Below are positions 32,887 through 41,950 of a stretch of 64,000 nucleotides of DNA, in pieces. The stretch is taken from NCBI GenBank assembly GCA_030425705.1, contig JAUHZU010000003.1:186001-250000 (forward strand), read 5' to 3'. A model generated the notes under the pieces. The model searched no databases and was not told the origin of the DNA. It worked only from the letters and a program-made list of their open reading frames with translations. The position numbers and the translations under genes are program-made. The DNA is from Phycisphaerae bacterium (GTDB lineage Bacteria > Planctomycetota > Phycisphaerae > Phycisphaerales > Phycisphaeraceae). Each line of letters opens with the position of its first letter. Positions within the stretch are counted from its first letter, which is position 1.

Positions 32887-34410
32887 ATGTGTGGTATCGT
32901 CGGCATGGTCGCCCAGGAACGCGTGAACCAGCGCCTGTACGACGCGCTGATCGTCCTCCAGCACCGGGGGCAGGACGCGGCGGGCATCATGACCTGCGAC
33001 CGCGGGCGGTTCCACCTGCGCAAGTCCAACGGCCTGGTCCGGGACGTCTTCGACCAGCAGCACATGGACCGGCTGACCGGGAACATGGGCATCGGCCACG
33101 TGCGCTACCCCACCGCGGGCTGCGCGTCGACCGCCGAGGCCCAGCCGTTCTTCGTCAACTCCCCGTACGGCATCGCGCTGGCGCACAACGGCAACCTGAC
33201 CAACGCTGCCCAGCTCACCAAGGACCTGTTCCGCACGGACCTGCGACACATCAACACCACCTCCGACAGCGAGGTGCTGCTCAACGTCTTTGCGCACGAG
33301 CTGGCGGAGGTCGGCAAGCTGCGGCCCGAACCGGGGGACATCTTCGAGGCCGTCCGCCGGGTGTACGGCCGGTGCCGCGGCGCGTTCGCCGTGGTCTCGA
33401 TGATCTCGGGCTACGGCGTGGTGGCGTTCCGCGACCCGTACGGCATCCGCCCGCTGATCCTGGGGCGGCGCAACTCCGACCTGTGGGGCACCGAGTACAT
33501 GGTCGCCAGCGAGTCGGTCGCGCTGGTGACCCAGGGCTTCGAGGTGATGCGCGACGTCGCCCCGGGCGAGGCGGTCTACATCACCACACAGGGCAAGCTG
33601 CACACACAGGTCTGCGCCCCCGAGCCGCGCTGCACGCCGTGCATCTTTGAGCACGTCTACCTCGCGCGTCCCGACTCGGTGGTGGACGGGATCTACGTCT
33701 ACAAGGCCCGGCTGCGGCAGGGCGAGCGGCTGGCGGAGAAGGTGAAGCGGCTGCGGCCCGACCACGACATCGACGTGGTGATGCCGATCCCCGACAGCGG
33801 GTTCACTGCCGCTCGGGCGATGGCGGAGACGCTGGGCCGGCCGTTCCGCGAGGGGTTCGTGAAGAACCGCTACATCGGCCGGACGTTCATCATGCCCGGC
33901 CAGGCGGTGCGCAAGAAGAGCGTCCGCCAGAAGCTCAACCCGATCGACCTCGAGTTCAAGGACAAAGTGGTCTGCCTCGTGGACGACTCGATCGTCCGGG
34001 GCACGACGTGTCAGCAGATCATCCAGATGGCCCGCGAGTCGGGCGCGAAGAAGGTCTACTTCTGCTCGGCCGCGCCGGCGGTGCGCTACCCGAACGTCTA
34101 CGGCATCGACATGCCCGCGGCCAGCGAGCTGGTCGCGCACGGCCGGACCGACGAGGAGGTCGCCCGCATCATCGGCGCCGACTGGCTGGTCTACCAGGAC
34201 CTCGACGACCTGATCGCGTGCTCCACGGCCGGGAACCCCGCGCTCACCGACTTCGACTGCTCGGTCTTCAACGGGCACTACGTCACGGGCGATGTGGACG
34301 ACGCCTACTTCGAGCGGCTGTCGGTCGAGCGCAACGACGCCGCGAAGCAGCAGCGCGACCACGGCGGTGGCCGGCCTGGCGTGCCGATCGATATGCACAA
34401 CGACGTGTGA
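32887..34410 (+). CDS. purF: Amidophosphoribosyltransferase PurF
   Basis: PurF makes phosphoribosylamine from PRPP and glutamine, the first step of purine synthesis. The 507-residue protein starts with the catalytic Cys ([20 protein letters not shown]) and has the Ntn glutaminase domain ([35 protein letters not shown]) followed by the PRTase domain with the PRPP loop [19 protein letters not shown] and [17 protein letters not shown]. The ATG at 32887 is fixed by Cys2. TAAACT (32802-32807) may be the -10, giving a leader of about 70 nt. Confidence 0.97.
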   Translation: MCGIVGMVAQERVNQRLYDALIVLQHRGQDAAGIMTCDRGRFHLRKSNGLVRDVFDQQHMDRLTGNMGIGHVRYPTAGCASTAEAQPFFVNSPYGIALAHNGNLTNAAQLTKDLFRTDLRHINTTSDSEVLLNVFAHELAEVGKLRPEPGDIFEAVRRVYGRCRGAFAVVSMISGYGVVAFRDPYGIRPLILGRRNSDLWGTEYMVASESVALVTQGFEVMRDVAPGEAVYITTQGKLHTQVCAPEPRCTPCIFEHVYLARPDSVVDGIYVYKARLRQGERLAEKVKRLRPDHDIDVVMPIPDSGFTAARAMAETLGRPFREGFVKNRYIGRTFIMPGQAVRKKSVRQKLNPIDLEFKDKVVCLVDDSIVRGTTCQQIIQMARESGAKKVYFCSAAPAVRYPNVYGIDMPAASELVAHGRTDEEVARIIGADWLVYQDLDDLIACSTAGNPALTDFDCSVFNGHYVTGDVDDAYFERLSVERNDAAKQQRDHGGGRPGVPIDMHNDV

Positions 34411-34424
34411 GCCGGGGAGCACCC

Positions 34425-34460
34425 TACCCGGGCCGGCGCTGCGCTCTGGCCCGGCTTGGG
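34425..34460 (+). repeat. REP-like palindromic unit, copy C
   Basis: TACCCGGGCCGGCGCT, GCGCTCT, GGCCCGGCTTGGG, almost identical to copies A and B near 5.7 kb. It fills the 55-bp gap between convergent purF and the DUF4340 gene, where its hairpin may act as a bidirectional transcription end. Confidence 0.65.
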
Positions 34461-34465
34461 AAGTG

Positions 34466-35857
34466 CTAGTCGATGCGCTCGAGCGGGATGTCCATGAGCT
34501 CCAGATCGCTGAGCCCCTGCAGGACCTCGATCGAAATGAGAAGGCCTACCGACTCGCCCTCGCGCACCGCGAGGTAGTCGCGTCGATCGGGGTCGGGTGC
34601 CTCGGTGGTGTAGGCGTGCGGGGGAAACAGGCGGACCCGCTGCGTCTCGCCGCCGCCGATCGGATCGAGCGTGATCGAGAAGATGCCGTTGGTGAACGCC
34701 TGCGGGTTGACGGTGCCGTACCCCTTGGCCGTTGCCTCGGCGAGCATCGTGACACGGTCCCGCAGCCCGGTCATCGTGCGGTCCAGCGGCCGGCCGGGGC
34801 CGATGATGCTGCCCCGCTCATCGGTGAGGTCCAGCGTCCAGTCGCCCTCGACCACGATGCGTGCGATCTGCTCGGGCGCGAGGGTGAACAGCCGCGGGTC
34901 GCGGAAGCGGTCGGTGGGCTGCGCCATCACGACGGAGAACTCCGCCGGCAGTACGAACACGACCGGGCTGTCGTCCCCCGCGTGGGCGTAGGTGGCGTAG
35001 TAGAGCGTGCCCTCGGTGTCGGCGGGCCCGCCGACGCGCAGCGTGCTGCGGAAGGGGGCACCGGTGGTGTCGGCGGCTTCGTAGTCGATGCGGACGCGCG
35101 GCCGGTCCAGGCCGTAGGCCGAGGGGGGCGCGTTGGGCAGGGGCTCGAAGCGTTCGATCGAGGTCGCGTTGGGGATGTTGAGGTAGCCGTCGATGTCGAT
35201 GTAGCCGGGCACGGGTTCGCCGAGTGCGGGCTGGGCCGGGTCGCCATCGATGAGCCACCGTCCGTCGGCCAACTCGAGCCGGGTGCTGCCATCGAGCGTC
35301 GTGACGGTGAACGCGTCGGTCGTGTAGCCGGTCGGGGCTTCGAGTTTCTTGGAGAGCAGGTCGGTCGGGTCGAAGCGTTCGAGGAAGTCGTGGATGCGCC
35401 CTTCGACGAGCCGAGCGGGGCGGTCGCCGACCGCGAGCCGGGCCATCCCGCCGCCGACGCGTTCGCCGAAGCGGAGGACCAACGTTTGGTCGGCCATTGT
35501 GACCGTGACCTCGGCCTGGGGTGCGTTGCTATTGGCTTCGGTCGCGCCGAGGTCGGCGTAGCCGGCGATCGTCTGAAGGAACTGGCCGACCGTGCGGTCG
35601 TCGGCGGCGAACGCAACGGGGCTTGTCATCCTCCATCGGCCGCGCTGTTTCTCCAGCCGCACCGGCTCGCGTCCGGGCCAGTTGATGGTGATCGAAGTGA
35701 CTAGCGGGTGCTCGAACTCTCCGGCCTCGAACAGCGCGACCGGGCCCTGGGGTGTGGTCTCGGGCGGCGGGGCGTCGGCCTGGCCCCGTGTGAGCCACCA
35801 GGCCGCGCCGATCGCGGCAAGCAGGACGACGAGGATGAGGGTCGTGCGCGGGTTCAT
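34466..35857 (-). CDS. DUF4340-domain membrane-anchored protein
   Basis: A 463-residue protein with an N-terminal membrane anchor (TTLILVVLLAAIGAAWWL) and an extracytoplasmic DUF4340 region. Repeated features include VTSITINWPGREPVRLEKQR GRW, FLERFDPTDLLSKKL and VTTLDGSTRLELADGRWLID, a pattern of duplicated small beta domains. Last gene of a four-gene operon with a GldA-like ATPase, GldF-like permease and GldG-like protein. In planctomycetes and Bacteroidetes such proteins accompany this ABC system. Transported substrate unknown. Confidence 0.8.
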   Translation of the reverse strand: MNPRTTLILVVLLAAIGAAWWLTRGQADAPPPETTPQGPVALFEAGEFEHPLVTSITINWPGREPVRLEKQRGRWRMTSPVAFAADDRTVGQFLQTIAGYADLGATEANSNAPQAEVTVTMADQTLVLRFGERVGGGMARLAVGDRPARLVEGRIHDFLERFDPTDLLSKKLEAPTGYTTDAFTVTTLDGSTRLELADGRWLIDGDPAQPALGEPVPGYIDIDGYLNIPNATSIERFEPLPNAPPSAYGLDRPRVRIDYEAADTTGAPFRSTLRVGGPADTEGTLYYATYAHAGDDSPVVFVLPAEFSVVMAQPTDRFRDPRLFTLAPEQIARIVVEGDWTLDLTDERGSIIGPGRPLDRTMTGLRDRVTMLAEATAKGYGTVNPQAFTNGIFSITLDPIGGGETQRVRLFPPHAYTTEAPDPDRRDYLAVREGESVGLLISIEVLQGLSDLELMDIPLERID

Positions 35858-35860
35858 CGG

Positions 35861-38188
35861 TCAGGCCTTGCGGCGGATCAGCCAGACCCCGCCGCCGATG
35901 AGGAAGATCACGGCCGGGAGCCCGGCGCTGAGCAGCATGCGGTAGGTGCGGAGCTGCCCGGGTTCGAGCGCGGGGATGCGACGGATGTCCTGGGTGCGGG
36001 GGCTGGCGGCGATGAGTTCTTCGTGGCCGGTCAGCCAGTAGACGCTGTTGATGAACAGCTCGCTGTTGCCGGGGTAGAGGATGTACGCGCCCGGCTGGTC
36101 GGCGAGACGGGGCAGGGTCCGGCCGTCGGGCATGATGCCCTGGGTGGTCACGCCGTCGGTTGCCCACAGCGGGTCGCCGACGGTGATGAGGCGTGCCGAC
36201 CCGCGCTCCGCGGCGACGCCGAGCAGGACACGCGAACGCTTCCGGTCCTCTTCGATGTCCAGCGGCTGTCCCATGACCGCCTGCGGGCCCGGCGGCTCCT
36301 GCAGCCACATCGTCGGGTCGGTCAGTTCGACCAGCGGGGTGTGCGTTACGCCCGGTGTGTCGGTGAGTTCGAGGGGGTACGCCTGGCCGAAGAACGTCGC
36401 GATGCCGTCGAGCGACTGCCCCAGCGCGCCGCCCTCGGGCCAACCCGAGACGGTGAAGGAGAACGCGGCGGGCGCGATCGGTCGGCCCTCGGCGTCTTCC
36501 TGCGCGACGCGGTAGGCGTTTGTGTAGACCTGCGCGTCGATCCCCCAGCCCTTGAGCAGGTCCAGCAGCGGGTCGTCGGCGAGGCCGGCGTCGCTGATCC
36601 CCGGCAGCGCGAGCAGGTCGTCGCGTCGCTGTGGGTCGGCGAAGGTGTTGGGGCCGAGCATCAGCATCGCGCTGTCGCCGGCCTCCAGCCGCTCACGGAT
36701 GTACGCGGCGACGCTGGCCTTGAGCGTCTGGTCCATCGTCTGCGGCTGGCCGGGGATCGGCTTGAGGAACGGCAGCACGATCCAGACGACGCGCTGCCCG
36801 GCGCGGCGCTCGGGGGCTTTGGACGGGTGCGGGTCGTAGGCCCACTCGGCGACCTCGATGCCGACGGCCCGCAGCCGCTGGGCGACGTGGCTGTAGTCGC
36901 CGAGCGTGCGCGTCTCGCCGGTGCCGATGCTCAGCGCGGGCCGGCCCGTGTTGCTGCGGACGAAGATGACCCGTGGCGGCGGCGCGAGCGACATGCTGAC
37001 CAGCGCGCCGGTGAGCTGTTCCTCTCCGAGGAACTGTTCCTGTGCTTCGCTGTCGGCGCTCTCGATCCCCTGCACCCCGCGGTAGAACAGGGCCGAGGGG
37101 ATGACGCGGGCCCGGTCGCCGCTCAGCACCAGGACGCACGGCCGGTCGCTGAGCACCGCGCGGGCGTCGTCGTAGTGCTGGGGCATCTGGTCGGTGCGGA
37201 GCAGTAGCCGACGCAGCGCGTTGGCGGACTGTTCGAGCAGGGGCGGCTGGCTGGCGTGGGGCTGGCGGATGGACTGCTGGATCTGCGCGAGCGTGTTGCG
37301 CGCTTCGAGCACCCGGTTGCGCTGGTCCGGCGAGGCGACCTGCGGCGAGCGGACTCGGCCGCCGACCTGCTGCACGGTTGTGTCGGTCAGGGGCAGGAGC
37401 TGCTGCCGCACAGCGATGTGCCACTGCTGCAGGTGCGCGAGGAGGAGCACGTAGTCCGGCAGCGGCTCGCCCGACGCGTCGCCGATCAGGCCGTCGTCGC
37501 CGAGCCGGCCGAGCGGGGACTCGCCGAGCTGCTCGTCGCGGTGTCGGGCGAAGGTGTTGTAGGTGTCCTGCAGGCGGAGGTACTGGCTGTTGAGGTCGTA
37601 GAGCGCCTGCTGGTCGCGCTGGTTGGTGACGACGCCGGCGTCGAGCACGGACTGGAGCTGGGCCTGGATCGTGCCCAGCGACTCGGCCAGCGCCGCGGAC
37701 TCGGGCAGCGAGTCGGCGAGCACCGCGCGCACCGCGCGGGTGTCGTCGGCGTAGAGCGACGCCATCTCCGCGAGCAGCTCGCCGCGCCGCTCCACATCGC
37801 GGGCCAGGTCCAAGTGCTCGGACTCGATCAGCCCGCTGGCCCGGGCGTACTCATCAACCAGGTCGCGGACCGCCTGGACCCGTGTGTCGTCCGCGTCCGG
37901 CCCGCCGAGCATCGTGACCACGCGGTGCCGGTCATCCATCGACGCCAGCACGCCGCGCGTCTGTGGCGAGAGGCTGTACCGGCGGGTCGAGGTCAGGTCG
38001 TAGCGGACCCACTGCCGCGCATCCGGTGAGAGCCCGCGGTACTGACGGTACACCAGCCAGTTCAGCAGCACGCAGATGCCCACGGCCGCAACGACCGCGA
38101 CGGTGACGTTCAGCCCGTAGCGCAGCCGGCGCTGCACCGCCGAGGGCGTCTTGCCGGGAGTCGTGCTCGTCGGTTTGCGCTGGCCCAT
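35861..38188 (-). CDS. GldG-like ABC transporter auxiliary protein
   Basis: A 775-residue protein with an N-terminal membrane helix (NVTVAVVAAVGICVLLNWLV), a large extracytoplasmic part and a C-terminal helix (LLSAGLPAVIFLIGGGVWLI). It resembles the GldG/DUF7088 family: RYDLTSTRRYSLSPQTRGVL near the start, a long coiled segment (about 130-330) and a GldG-type domain with VVWIVLPFLKPIPGQPQTMD and AMLMLGPNTF. The start overlaps the upstream permease stop by one base (TGATG). Confidence 0.83.
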   Translation of the reverse strand: MGQRKPTSTTPGKTPSAVQRRLRYGLNVTVAVVAAVGICVLLNWLVYRQYRGLSPDARQWVRYDLTSTRRYSLSPQTRGVLASMDDRHRVVTMLGGPDADDTRVQAVRDLVDEYARASGLIESEHLDLARDVERRGELLAEMASLYADDTRAVRAVLADSLPESAALAESLGTIQAQLQSVLDAGVVTNQRDQQALYDLNSQYLRLQDTYNTFARHRDEQLGESPLGRLGDDGLIGDASGEPLPDYVLLLAHLQQWHIAVRQQLLPLTDTTVQQVGGRVRSPQVASPDQRNRVLEARNTLAQIQQSIRQPHASQPPLLEQSANALRRLLLRTDQMPQHYDDARAVLSDRPCVLVLSGDRARVIPSALFYRGVQGIESADSEAQEQFLGEEQLTGALVSMSLAPPPRVIFVRSNTGRPALSIGTGETRTLGDYSHVAQRLRAVGIEVAEWAYDPHPSKAPERRAGQRVVWIVLPFLKPIPGQPQTMDQTLKASVAAYIRERLEAGDSAMLMLGPNTFADPQRRDDLLALPGISDAGLADDPLLDLLKGWGIDAQVYTNAYRVAQEDAEGRPIAPAAFSFTVSGWPEGGALGQSLDGIATFFGQAYPLELTDTPGVTHTPLVELTDPTMWLQEPPGPQAVMGQPLDIEEDRKRSRVLLGVAAERGSARLITVGDPLWATDGVTTQGIMPDGRTLPRLADQPGAYILYPGNSELFINSVYWLTGHEELIAASPRTQDIRRIPALEPGQLRTYRMLLSAGLPAVIFLIGGGVWLIRRKA

Positions 38189-38901
38189 CACCGCCACCGC
38201 CTGCTCTCGACGAGCTTGACCGCGAGGAAGAGGAACAGGGCGGTGCCCGATAGGAAGTAAACGAAGTTGCGGATGTCGATCAGCCCCTTGGCGAAGTCCT
38301 GGTACTGGTTGTTGACGCTGATGTACAGGACCAGGTGCCGAAGCGCGGGCTTGAGCGCGGCTTCCTCGGCCAGGAAGAACGCCGCGAACGTCGGGATCGC
38401 AATGATGAACACCGTGAGCAGGAACGCGATGATCTGGTTCTGCGTCCACGCCGACGCGAACACACCGATCGCCAAGTACAGCGCGCCGACCAGGATGAGC
38501 CCGAGCAGGCCGGTGACGATCGGCCCCAGCTCCGGCTCAGCGACGACCTCAAGCACGGCCACCTGCACCAGCAGCGGCGACAGCAGGATGCAGAAGAACA
38601 CCAGCGCGCCCATCCACTTGCCGAGCACCACCTGCAGGTCGTTGACCGGGCTGGTCATCAGCCGCTCGTACGTTCCGCTGCGCAGCTCCTCGCTGACCAA
38701 CCGCATGCTGATCGCCGGGGCGAGGAAGATCAGCAGCCAGACAACCATGTCCAGCGTCCCACGCATCGTCGCGGGCCGACCGGGCTGGAACCCCTGGATG
38801 AAGAATACCGACGAGCCGATCGCGAAACCCCCGAGGACGACGTAGGCGATCGGCGAGTAGAACAGGCTCTGCAACTCGCGCTTGGCGATGGTGAAGGTCA
38901 C
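38188..38901 (-). CDS. GldF-like ABC transporter permease
   Basis: A 237-residue permease with six membrane helices. It has FTIAKRELQSLFYSPIAYVV, LLIFLAPAISMRLVSEELRS GTYERLMTSPVND (the ABC-2 coupling region), LVFFCILLSPLLVQVAVL, GLLGLILVGALYLAIGVF and IIAFLLTVFIIAIPTFAAFF. The GTG at 38901 overlaps the ATPase stop (GTGA) and replaces the longer frame from 39054, which would run through the ATPase gene. It is the membrane partner of the ATPase below. Confidence 0.88.
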   Translation of the reverse strand: MTFTIAKRELQSLFYSPIAYVVLGGFAIGSSVFFIQGFQPGRPATMRGTLDMVVWLLIFLAPAISMRLVSEELRSGTYERLMTSPVNDLQVVLGKWMGALVFFCILLSPLLVQVAVLEVVAEPELGPIVTGLLGLILVGALYLAIGVFASAWTQNQIIAFLLTVFIIAIPTFAAFFLAEEAALKPALRHLVLYISVNNQYQDFAKGLIDIRNFVYFLSGTALFLFLAVKLVESRRWR

Positions 38902-39833
38902 GCGCCCCTCCTGACCACGGCCTCGACGAAGTACCGCTCCAGCGTCGGCGCTTCTAGGTGCATCTCGCGGATCGTGAACCCCTTGGCCGACAACGCCTGG
39001 GCCACCGGCTCGCGCAAGTCGCTCTGGTCCTTGCTGTGGATGACGGCACGGCACCAGTCGCCGTGCTTCTCGGTCCGAACGGCCTTGACCTGCCGGATCG
39101 CCTGCAGCGTGTGCGTCATCTGCTCGGGGCTGGCCTTCGCCTCGACCAGGACGGCCCCGCCCTGCGAAGCACGCTCACGCAGCTCGGCGGGGGTGCCCTG
39201 CGCCGCGATCCGGCCGTTGGCGATGATGATCACGCGGTCGGCGCTGCGCTCGATCTCCGGCAGGATGTGGCTGGACAGCATGATTGTGTGCTTGCCCCGC
39301 AGCTCCTGCACCAGCTCGCGGAACGCCAGCGTCTGCTGCGGGTCCAGCCCGCTGGTCGGCTCGTCGAGGATCAGTACCGGCGGGTCGTGCAGCAACGCCT
39401 GCGCGATGCCGACACGCTGGCGGTTGCCCTTGGAGAGCTGGCCGATCACCCGGCGCTTGTTGTGCGACAGCCCGCACTTGTCCGTCACCTCGTCGATGCG
39501 TTTGACCCGGTCGGCCCGGTTCATGCCGAACAGCTTGCCGCAGAAGTGCAGGTACTCGCTGACGCGCATCTCGGTGTAGAGCGGGGTCGACTCGGGCAGG
39601 TAGCCGATCTTCCGCCGCGCGGCGCGCGAGTCGGTGAGCATGTTGTGCCCGGCGATCGTCGCGGTGCCCGACGTCGGCGGGAGGTAGCCGGTGAGCATGC
39701 GGATGGTGGTGGACTTGCCCGCGCCGTTGGGCCCGAGGAAGCCGACGACCTCGCCGGCGGGCACCTCGAAGCTCAGCCCGTCGATCGCCTGGACCGGGCC
39801 GTACCATTTCACCAGGTGTTGGGCTTCGATCAT
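38898..39833 (-). CDS. GldA-like ABC transporter ATP-binding protein
   Basis: A 311-residue ABC ATPase. It has Walker A FLGPNGAGKSTTIRML, a Q-loop region RKIGYLPESTPLYTEMRVSE, signature IGQLSKGNRQRVGIAQALL, Walker B VLILDEPTSGLD and H-loop MLSSHILPEIE. A C-terminal extension of about 90 residues (QMTHTLQAIRQVKAVRTEKH) is typical of this exporter subfamily. First gene of the GldA-GldF-GldG-DUF4340 operon. Its promoter is not clear. Confidence 0.92.
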   Translation of the reverse strand: MIEAQHLVKWYGPVQAIDGLSFEVPAGEVVGFLGPNGAGKSTTIRMLTGYLPPTSGTATIAGHNMLTDSRAARRKIGYLPESTPLYTEMRVSEYLHFCGKLFGMNRADRVKRIDEVTDKCGLSHNKRRVIGQLSKGNRQRVGIAQALLHDPPVLILDEPTSGLDPQQTLAFRELVQELRGKHTIMLSSHILPEIERSADRVIIIANGRIAAQGTPAELRERASQGGAVLVEAKASPEQMTHTLQAIRQVKAVRTEKHGDWCRAVIHSKDQSDLREPVAQALSAKGFTIREMHLEAPTLERYFVEAVVRRGA

Positions 39834-39921
39834 AAGCGGGGGCGGCGTGGGGGGATACGGAGCGGGGGGCCGGTTATTGTCGCCGATGGGGCGGCGGGGT
39901 CAAGGCGGCGCACCGCGGGGC

Positions 39922-39950
39922 TTGGGGCCGTGGGCCGGGTCCGGTAGACT
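39922..39950 (+). promoter_or_regulatory. Promoter of the MoaD-like gene (leaderless)
   Basis: TTGGGG (39922-39927), a 17-bp spacer and TAGACT (39945-39950), then 6 nt to the ATG at 39957. Confidence 0.55.
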
Positions 39951-39956
39951 CCGTGC

Positions 39957-40226
39957 ATGCCGACCGTCGCGTTCACGCACACGCTGCAGCGCCATATCCA
40001 GGCCCCGCCCCAGCGGGTCGAGGCCGAGACGGTCGCCGCGGCGCTGCGATCGGTCTTCGACACCAACCCAGGCCTGCGCGGCTACATCCTTGAAGACGAC
40101 GGCTCGGTCCGCAAGCACATCGCCGTGTGGGTCGCCGGTCTCCCGCTGCGCGACCGCGACACGCTCAGCGACCCGGTCGGGCCCGACGACGAGGTGTACG
40201 TCATGCAGGCGTTGTCGGGGGGGTAG
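39957..40226 (+). CDS. MoaD/ThiS-like ubiquitin-fold sulfur carrier
   Basis: An 89-residue protein ending in ALSGG, the C-terminal Gly-Gly of MoaD/ThiS/CysO carriers that are activated as thiocarboxylates. The fold fits: first strand VAFTHTLQRHIQAPPQRV, helix AETVAAALRSVFDTNPGLRG, YILEDDGSVRKHIAVWVAGL and the final strand DEVYVMQALSGG. It is leaderless by prediction and lies 49 bp before a BNR-propeller gene with which it likely forms one transcript. No MoaE, MoeB/ThiF or cysteine synthase is nearby, so its sulfur acceptor is unknown. Confidence 0.82.
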   Translation: MPTVAFTHTLQRHIQAPPQRVEAETVAAALRSVFDTNPGLRGYILEDDGSVRKHIAVWVAGLPLRDRDTLSDPVGPDDEVYVMQALSGG

Positions 40227-40275
40227 CCAACGACGTTCCGGGATGTCTCAACCATTCTCTAGCCAAGGGGATCAC

Positions 40276-41385
40276 ATGTCTGACACGCTGCACATCGCCA
40301 CCCGCAAGGGGCTGTTCACCTACACACGCAACGGATCGGGCTGGGCGCACACCCGCACCGCGTTCCTCGGCGACCCGGTGGTCAACGTGGTCACCGACCC
40401 TCGGGACGGCACGATGGTCGCCGCGCTCAAGCACGGGCACTTCGGCCCGAAGATGCACCGCAGCACCGACGCCGGCCGGACCTGGCACGAGATCGCCACG
40501 CCCGAGTACCCACCGATCCCCGAGGGGCAGGAGCCCTACCTCAACCCGATGTCCAACAAGCCCATCCCGTGGAAGCTCGTGATGGTCTGGGTACTGGCGA
40601 TCGACCCGAAACACAAGGGCGGGCTCTGGGCCGGCACGCTACCCGGCGGGCTGTTCCACTCCAAAGACCACGGCGAGACGTGGGAGCTCAACCGCCCGTT
40701 GTGGGACCGGCCCGAGCGCGCGAAGTGGTTCGGCGGGGGCTACGACGAGGCCGGCATCCACTCGGTCCTCACCGACCCGGACCGGCCGGACTACGTCGCG
40801 GTCGGTATCTCCTGCGGCGGGATGTGGGTCAGCCACGACCACGGCGCGACCTGGGCCCGCAAGACCGCCGGCATGATCGCCAACTACATGCCCCCCGACC
40901 AGCAGGAGGACGGCGACATCCAGGACCCCCACATCCTCACCGCCTGCCGGTCCGACCCCGACACGATCTGGACCCAGCACCACGCGGGCATCTTCGTCAC
41001 CCGCAACGCCGGCGAGCGGTGGGACCAGGTCCACGAGGCCGGCCCCTCGACCTTCGGCTTCGCGTGTGCGGTGCACCCGCAGGACGCGGACACCGCCTGG
41101 TTCGTCCCCGCGATGAGCGACGAGAAACGCGTCCCCGTTGACGGCAAGGTCGTCGTCACCCGCACCCGCGACGGCGGGAAGAGCTTCGACGTCCTGACCG
41201 ACGGCCTGCCGCAGGACAACGCGCACGACCTGGTCTTCCGCCACGCCCTCGCGCTCGGCGGGGACGGCAACACGCTGGCGATGGGCAGCACGACCGGCAG
41301 CGTCTGGACCAGCGCCGACCAGGGCGACTCCTGGCAGCACCTCAGCGCCCACCTCCCGCCGGTCTACGCCGTACGGTTCGGCTAG
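40276..41385 (+). CDS. BNR-repeat beta-propeller protein (sialidase-like fold)
   Basis: A 369-residue cytoplasmic propeller (no signal peptide) with repeats of Asp-box type: HRSTDAGRTWHEIA, HSKDHGETWELNRPL, VSHDHGATWARKTAG, RTRDGGKSFDVL, TSADQGDSWQHL. It starts DTLHIATRKGLFTYTRNGSG. The fold resembles exo-alpha-sialidase and Vps10-like propellers, but catalytic sialidase residues (Arg triad, Tyr/Glu pair) are not evident and the lack of export speaks against a glycosidase. It pairs with the MoaD-like gene, a combination I know from planctomycete and actinobacterial genomes without an assigned role. AAGGGG precedes the ATG. Confidence 0.85.
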   Translation: MSDTLHIATRKGLFTYTRNGSGWAHTRTAFLGDPVVNVVTDPRDGTMVAALKHGHFGPKMHRSTDAGRTWHEIATPEYPPIPEGQEPYLNPMSNKPIPWKLVMVWVLAIDPKHKGGLWAGTLPGGLFHSKDHGETWELNRPLWDRPERAKWFGGGYDEAGIHSVLTDPDRPDYVAVGISCGGMWVSHDHGATWARKTAGMIANYMPPDQQEDGDIQDPHILTACRSDPDTIWTQHHAGIFVTRNAGERWDQVHEAGPSTFGFACAVHPQDADTAWFVPAMSDEKRVPVDGKVVVTRTRDGGKSFDVLTDGLPQDNAHDLVFRHALALGGDGNTLAMGSTTGSVWTSADQGDSWQHLSAHLPPVYAVRFG

Positions 41386-41406
41386 CCGAGCCGCTACAAT
41401 CCCCGT

Positions 41407-41886
41407 GTGATCACCACGAAAGACAACGATACGAAAGAGCCCTGGTACGGCGACGGGCTCAGCTTCTCCTGCACGCAGTGCGGCAACTGCTGCACCGGGC
41501 CGTCGGGCTACGTCTGGTTTGACGAGGACGAGGCCCGGGCGATGGCGGACTACCTGAAGATCGATATCGCCGAGTTCTACAGCCGGTACACGGCCAAGGC
41601 GCTCGGCCGGCGGACGCTCGGCGAGGTCCGGCGGGACAAGAAGCACTACGACTGTGTGTTCCTGGTCGAGACGGGCGCGGGCAAGCGGGTGTGCGGGGTG
41701 TACCCGGTGCGGCCGACGCAGTGCCGGACCTGGCCCTTCTGGCCGAGCAACCTCAAGTCGCGCCGGGCGTGGGAGGCCGCGGCCGTGTCGTGCCCGGGGA
41801 TGCGCGACCCCGAGGCACGCGGGTCGGGCTTCGTGCCGATCGAAGAGGTCCGCGTCCGCCTCGAAGAGAACCCCGACCACCTGTAA
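41407..41886 (+). CDS. YkgJ-family cysteine-cluster protein
   Basis: A 159-residue YkgJ/CxxCxxCC protein, thought to bind zinc or an iron-sulfur cluster. Seen: FSCTQCGNCCTGPSGYVWF (CxxCxxCC), ARAMADYLKIDIAEFYSRYT, a conserved YDCVFL, and CGVYPVRPTQCRTWPFWP. TACAAT (41395-41400) lies 6 nt before the GTG at 41407 and there is no Shine-Dalgarno, so it is probably leaderless. A second related gene follows directly. Function not established in the family. Confidence 0.85.
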   Translation: MITTKDNDTKEPWYGDGLSFSCTQCGNCCTGPSGYVWFDEDEARAMADYLKIDIAEFYSRYTAKALGRRTLGEVRRDKKHYDCVFLVETGAGKRVCGVYPVRPTQCRTWPFWPSNLKSRRAWEAAAVSCPGMRDPEARGSGFVPIEEVRVRLEENPDHL

Positions 41887-41950
41887 GCGGTCGGATGTGT
41901 TGGGCCACCCCTTTGGACCCGCCGCCGCGTCGCACGCGGCGGAACACCTC

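Noticed and set aside
40276-41385. Exo-sialidase assignment for the BNR protein
   Set aside because: Asp boxes are shared by many propellers; no Arg triad, no signal peptide, and no sialic acid genes in the window.
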